Shown here in pieces: positions 61,820 to 64,000 of a stretch of 64,000 bases of DNA. The stretch is from Corynebacterium ulceribovis DSM 45146 (GTDB taxonomy: Bacteria > Actinomycetota > Actinomycetes > Mycobacteriales > Mycobacteriaceae), in NCBI RefSeq assembly GCF_000372445.1, contig NZ_AQUY01000002.1, forward strand, positions 337,561-401,560. Reading direction: 5' to 3'. The position numbers and the translations under genes are program-made. Each line of letters opens with the position of its first letter. Within the stretch, counting starts at the first letter, position 1. The notes below the pieces were generated by a model. It saw only the letters and a list, made by a program, of their open reading frames with translations. It was not told the DNA's origin and searched no databases.

Positions 61820-62643
61820 ATGGCAATTGTGTACTTGGTACGGCATGGGCAGGCAGGTTTCGGTGCTGGTGGTGCTGATGCTGGCAGTGGGCTTGTTGAC
61901 GACTTGGGTGGCGCGGGCGGGGCGGCGCACGCGGGCAACTCGAGCAGGCCTACGATGGGCTGTCGCCGCTCGGAGTTGAAGAGGCGGAGCTGACTGGTCG
62001 GGCCTTGGCTACGCGGATTTTTGGGGCCGGTGGGGTGGGCGGTGCTGGGGCAGGGCCCTCAGTGGACTCAGTGGGCTCGTCAGAATCTGTGGCGCTGTAC
62101 TCCGGAGCGCTGCAACGGCAACTGGCGACGGCTCGGGCGATTGCGCCTTGCTTGGCGGCGGGCGTGGAGCGTGTCTATGACCTTCGTGAATATGACGCGG
62201 ATGAAGTGGTTGGCGGATGGCTTGCGCGGCAGGAGGAGGAATTTGCGGCAGGCCTTCAAACTGCTGTGGGCGTCCGTGGTGTGGGCAGCATCGTCATGCG
62301 GGTGACTGCCGAATGGGAAACCGAACCAGGATTCGGTCGTTTTCAGCAGCGAGTGGAACGTGGATTGCAGCAGGTTGCTGCCGGAGCTACGGAGTACGGA
62401 TGCGCGGTGGCCGTGACCTCTGGCGGCGTCATCGCTGCGGCTGCGCAGGCTTCGCTGGGTGGGCAATGGTCAAATTGGGCCCGCCACATTCTGACAGCAT
62501 CGATCAGCGTATTCCGTGTGGAAGCGATGGCAGAGGCAGAAAGCGAGCAACAGTATCGACTGGAACTGCTGAGCTTTAACGAACATGGACACCTCGATGA
62601 ACCTGATGCTGAGGGCGTGCGAAGGCTGCGGAAGTACCGGTAA
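61820..62643 (+). pseudogene. Histidine phosphatase family protein, frameshifted
   Basis: The N-terminal frame from ATG 61820 reads MAIVYLVRHGQAGFG (phosphohistidine RHG motif) and stops at 61993; the C-terminal frame (open from about 61900 to the TAA at 62643) carries QLEQAYDGLSPLGVEEAELTGRAL, a catalytic-domain block, then ...FQQRVERGL and AVAVTSGGVIAAAA. The break is a one-base loss somewhere in the GC-rich stretch 61900-61940. As written, the second frame alone has no RHG motif. Convergent with the NaeI-like gene, 2 bases apart. Such phosphatases are common beside this type of acyl-CoA cluster. Confidence 0.78.
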
Positions 62644-62645
62644 GG

Positions 62646-63662
62646 CTAGAACGCGCTGGCTTCCTGCTTCGTTGGCTTGTGCCCAAATGTTGGGGCAGGG
62701 CCGGTCACGTCATCCTTGCTAACCACCACCCACCAGTCGTCCTCGAGAAACACTCGGTTTGGATTGGTGGGGAAGTCCTTTGCGCGAGCTACATACGCGC
62801 TGATGAAGTCCCCTGCGCCGGGGACTGGCAAACCCAGCTTCGTGGCAACGTCACGGTGGAAAACATAGTCACCGAGAATGATGATGCCGCTCGGCTGCAA
62901 AGCAGTGCGGGCACCGCCGGAAGAACGCACCCGCTTCATTGAGTCTTTCTGCTGTGCGACCGTTTCTACAGTGCCGCGGGGCACAATGCTGCCAACAGCC
63001 TCCTCAAATAATCGGTTCACACGCTGCTGACCCGAGGACGGCTCCAAAATGTACTCAGCCGCCTCACTCGGCAGCTGCAAAAGGACATTCGGTGGCAGCG
63101 GCTCATCCTGCCACGCCCACGCAACAGCAGTGCGACCATCCTTCTTGATAGTGCGCTTTTGGTCCCGGTTTCCGCCCTTAGTCAAAATCTTCGGCGTAAT
63201 GTGCACGAACCCCACGCTCCACGTGGAATCGGTATCCGAAGCGTGACAAACCATGGCCCAGTGGCCCAACGCCTCATTGGGAATCATCCACGCATACAGA
63301 GTTTGGGAGAACTTACAGTCAACTTCGGCGTTAACCTCCGGCAAGCCCTGCCGCAGCACAGCAGGCAAGTGGACTTTGAAATCCATGACCAAGCCGTCGG
63401 CAAGAAAACCATCGAGGGCGCGACGCAGATTAATCTCAATCAACGTGCCGAAATGCGTCTTCTCCGTCTTGTGCAATTGATCCCAACGGTAACGGCCGGT
63501 GTGCATGCCATCGTAAAGCTGGTCATAGGTCTCGCGGAAAGTGCGAGCGATGGTGGTGCCACCGACATCCCAACTGCGTAAAGCCTCAGCTAGGCGGAGT
63601 GAGGTGGCATCCGGCCGGTACACAGCGTCGGCGAGCTGCACTTCAAGCGGAGAGTCGAACAT
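62646..63662 (-). CDS. NaeI-family type IIE restriction endonuclease
   Basis: A 338-residue protein that closely follows NaeI over its whole length by eye. QLYDGMHTGRYRWDQLHKTEKTH matches NaeI's QLYDGQRTGRYRWDQLHKTEKTH; Leu49 equals NaeI Leu43, Glu76 equals Glu70, Asp94 equals Asp86, and VDCKFS gives Asp115/Lys117 (Asp95/Lys97), so the catalytic set is complete. About 12 extra residues lie between Asp94 and Asp115. The C-terminal winged-helix half (ETVAQQKDSMKRVRSSGGARTALQPSGIIILGD) is also kept. ATG 63662 is chosen (TTG 63671 in frame). Expected to cut GCCGGC, with two-site activation. Divergent from the methyltransferase. Confidence 0.92.
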   Translation of the reverse strand: MFDSPLEVQLADAVYRPDATSLRLAEALRSWDVGGTTIARTFRETYDQLYDGMHTGRYRWDQLHKTEKTHFGTLIEINLRRALDGFLADGLVMDFKVHLPAVLRQGLPEVNAEVDCKFSQTLYAWMIPNEALGHWAMVCHASDTDSTWSVGFVHITPKILTKGGNRDQKRTIKKDGRTAVAWAWQDEPLPPNVLLQLPSEAAEYILEPSSGQQRVNRLFEEAVGSIVPRGTVETVAQQKDSMKRVRSSGGARTALQPSGIIILGDYVFHRDVATKLGLPVPGAGDFISAYVARAKDFPTNPNRVFLEDDWWVVVSKDDVTGPAPTFGHKPTKQEASAF

Positions 63663-63700
63663 ATGGTCCAATCCTATTTGGGCTGTCGGGAAACTATGGC

Positions 63701-64000
63701 ATGCTTATAGCCGTGAACGAGCTGACATCTTTAGAAATCTGCGCTGGGGCCGGAGGCCAAGCATTAGGGTTGGAAAAAGCCGGATTTAAGCACGCAGCCG
63801 TTGTCGAAATTGACCATGACGCATGTGACACGCTGCGACTGAACCGCGACAATCCGTCCATTCCCGTTGACCAGCGGTGGGGCGTAATTGAAGAAGATGT
63901 CTTGGAATTCGATGGTAGAGCATTCGAAGGTGTAGATCTCTTCGCCGGGGGAGTACCATGCCCACCGTTCTCCGTGGCCGGCAAGCAGCTCGGCCAAGAC
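63701..64000 (+). CDS. DNA (cytosine-5-)-methyltransferase, N-terminal part (partial)
   Basis: The first 100 codons of a C5-cytosine methyltransferase; the rest lies beyond the window. SLEICAGAGGQALGLEKAGF is motif I (AdoMet binding), AVVEIDHDAC is motif II, and DLFAGGVPCPPFS is motif IV with the catalytic Cys (Pro-Cys). ATG 63701 or GTG 63713 may be the start. It should methylate the same site as the neighbouring NaeI-like enzyme. The start codons are only 38 bases apart and no controller (C) protein gene is between them. Confidence 0.93.
   Translation, partial: MLIAVNELTSLEICAGAGGQALGLEKAGFKHAAVVEIDHDACDTLRLNRDNPSIPVDQRWGVIEEDVLEFDGRAFEGVDLFAGGVPCPPFSVAGKQLGQD

Overview
The window (about 60% GC) is a chromosomal segment from a Corynebacterium-type actinobacterium. 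The evidence is protein-level similarity to corynebacterial and mycobacterial families (AceE, acyl carrier protein, GlnA2/GlnE, DUF3145, DUF3052, SURF1, Nif3/zinc-ribbon pair, DnaG, Dgt, RNase P RNA). The core gene order is also the one I recall from Mycobacterium tuberculosis: glyS-TPM-dgt-dnaG corresponds to the Rv2357c/Rv2345/Rv2344c/Rv2343c area, and aceE-DUF3052-SURF1-ptpA-ptkA-nif3-zinc ribbon-CHAD-panB-glnA2-glnE to the Rv2241-Rv2221c area. No phage, CRISPR array or insertion sequence was seen.

Layout. 1-9.1 kb: 3' end of glyS, two unknown beta-rich proteins, a TPM-domain membrane protein, dgt, a secreted guanyl-specific RNase, malic enzyme, dnaG and tRNA-Asn. 9.2-14.3 kb: glutaminase-STAS, thiD, a DUF1707 protein, two tandem ribokinases and a CAU tRNA. 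14.3-19.8 kb: a membrane protein, a symporter preceded by a probable cysteine-sensing leader peptide, a beta-lactamase-fold protein, DUF3145, acyl carrier protein and a PrpE-like phosphatase. 19.8-23.4 kb: aceE, DUF3052 and tRNA-Val. 23.4-31.9 kb: an accessory transport island, a Dpp/Nik-type importer divergent from a pair of YbtP/YbtQ (IrtAB)-like ABC proteins, suggesting metallophore uptake. 31.9-37.5 kb: SURF1, low-molecular-weight phosphatase, HAD protein, an operon of three tiny acidic Cys-free proteins resembling corynebacterial cell-wall channel peptides, Nif3, zinc-ribbon protein and rnpB. 37.5-47.6 kb: RNB ribonuclease, degenerate GHMP kinase, CYTH/CHAD protein, panB, glnA2 and glnE. 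47.6-50.5 kb: a non-coding region rich in repeats, a frameshifted HNH endonuclease and an FMN reductase. 50.6-54.9 kb: zinc ABC importer and a second TPM protein. 54.9-62.6 kb: a catabolic cluster (dehydrogenase, acyl-CoA ligase, APH-type kinase, ACAD10/11-type acyl-CoA dehydrogenase, SDR, TetR, histidine phosphatase) in which four genes appear frameshifted. 62.6-64 kb: a NaeI-family restriction endonuclease divergent from a C5-cytosine methyltransferase cut by the window edge.

The most notable points are: (1) the NaeI-like restriction-modification pair; (2) the leaderless Cys-containing leader ORF with mutually exclusive stems before the symporter; (3) the three-gene porin-like micro-operon; (4) the Lva/ACAD11-like 4-hydroxyacid module with its cluster of frameshifts; (5) a near-consensus promoter whose spacer is itself an inverted repeat in the metallophore island; and (6) four 11-bp tandem repeats downstream of glnE with an orphan DtxR-like box and terminator. 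All identifications are by eye; no database search was run.
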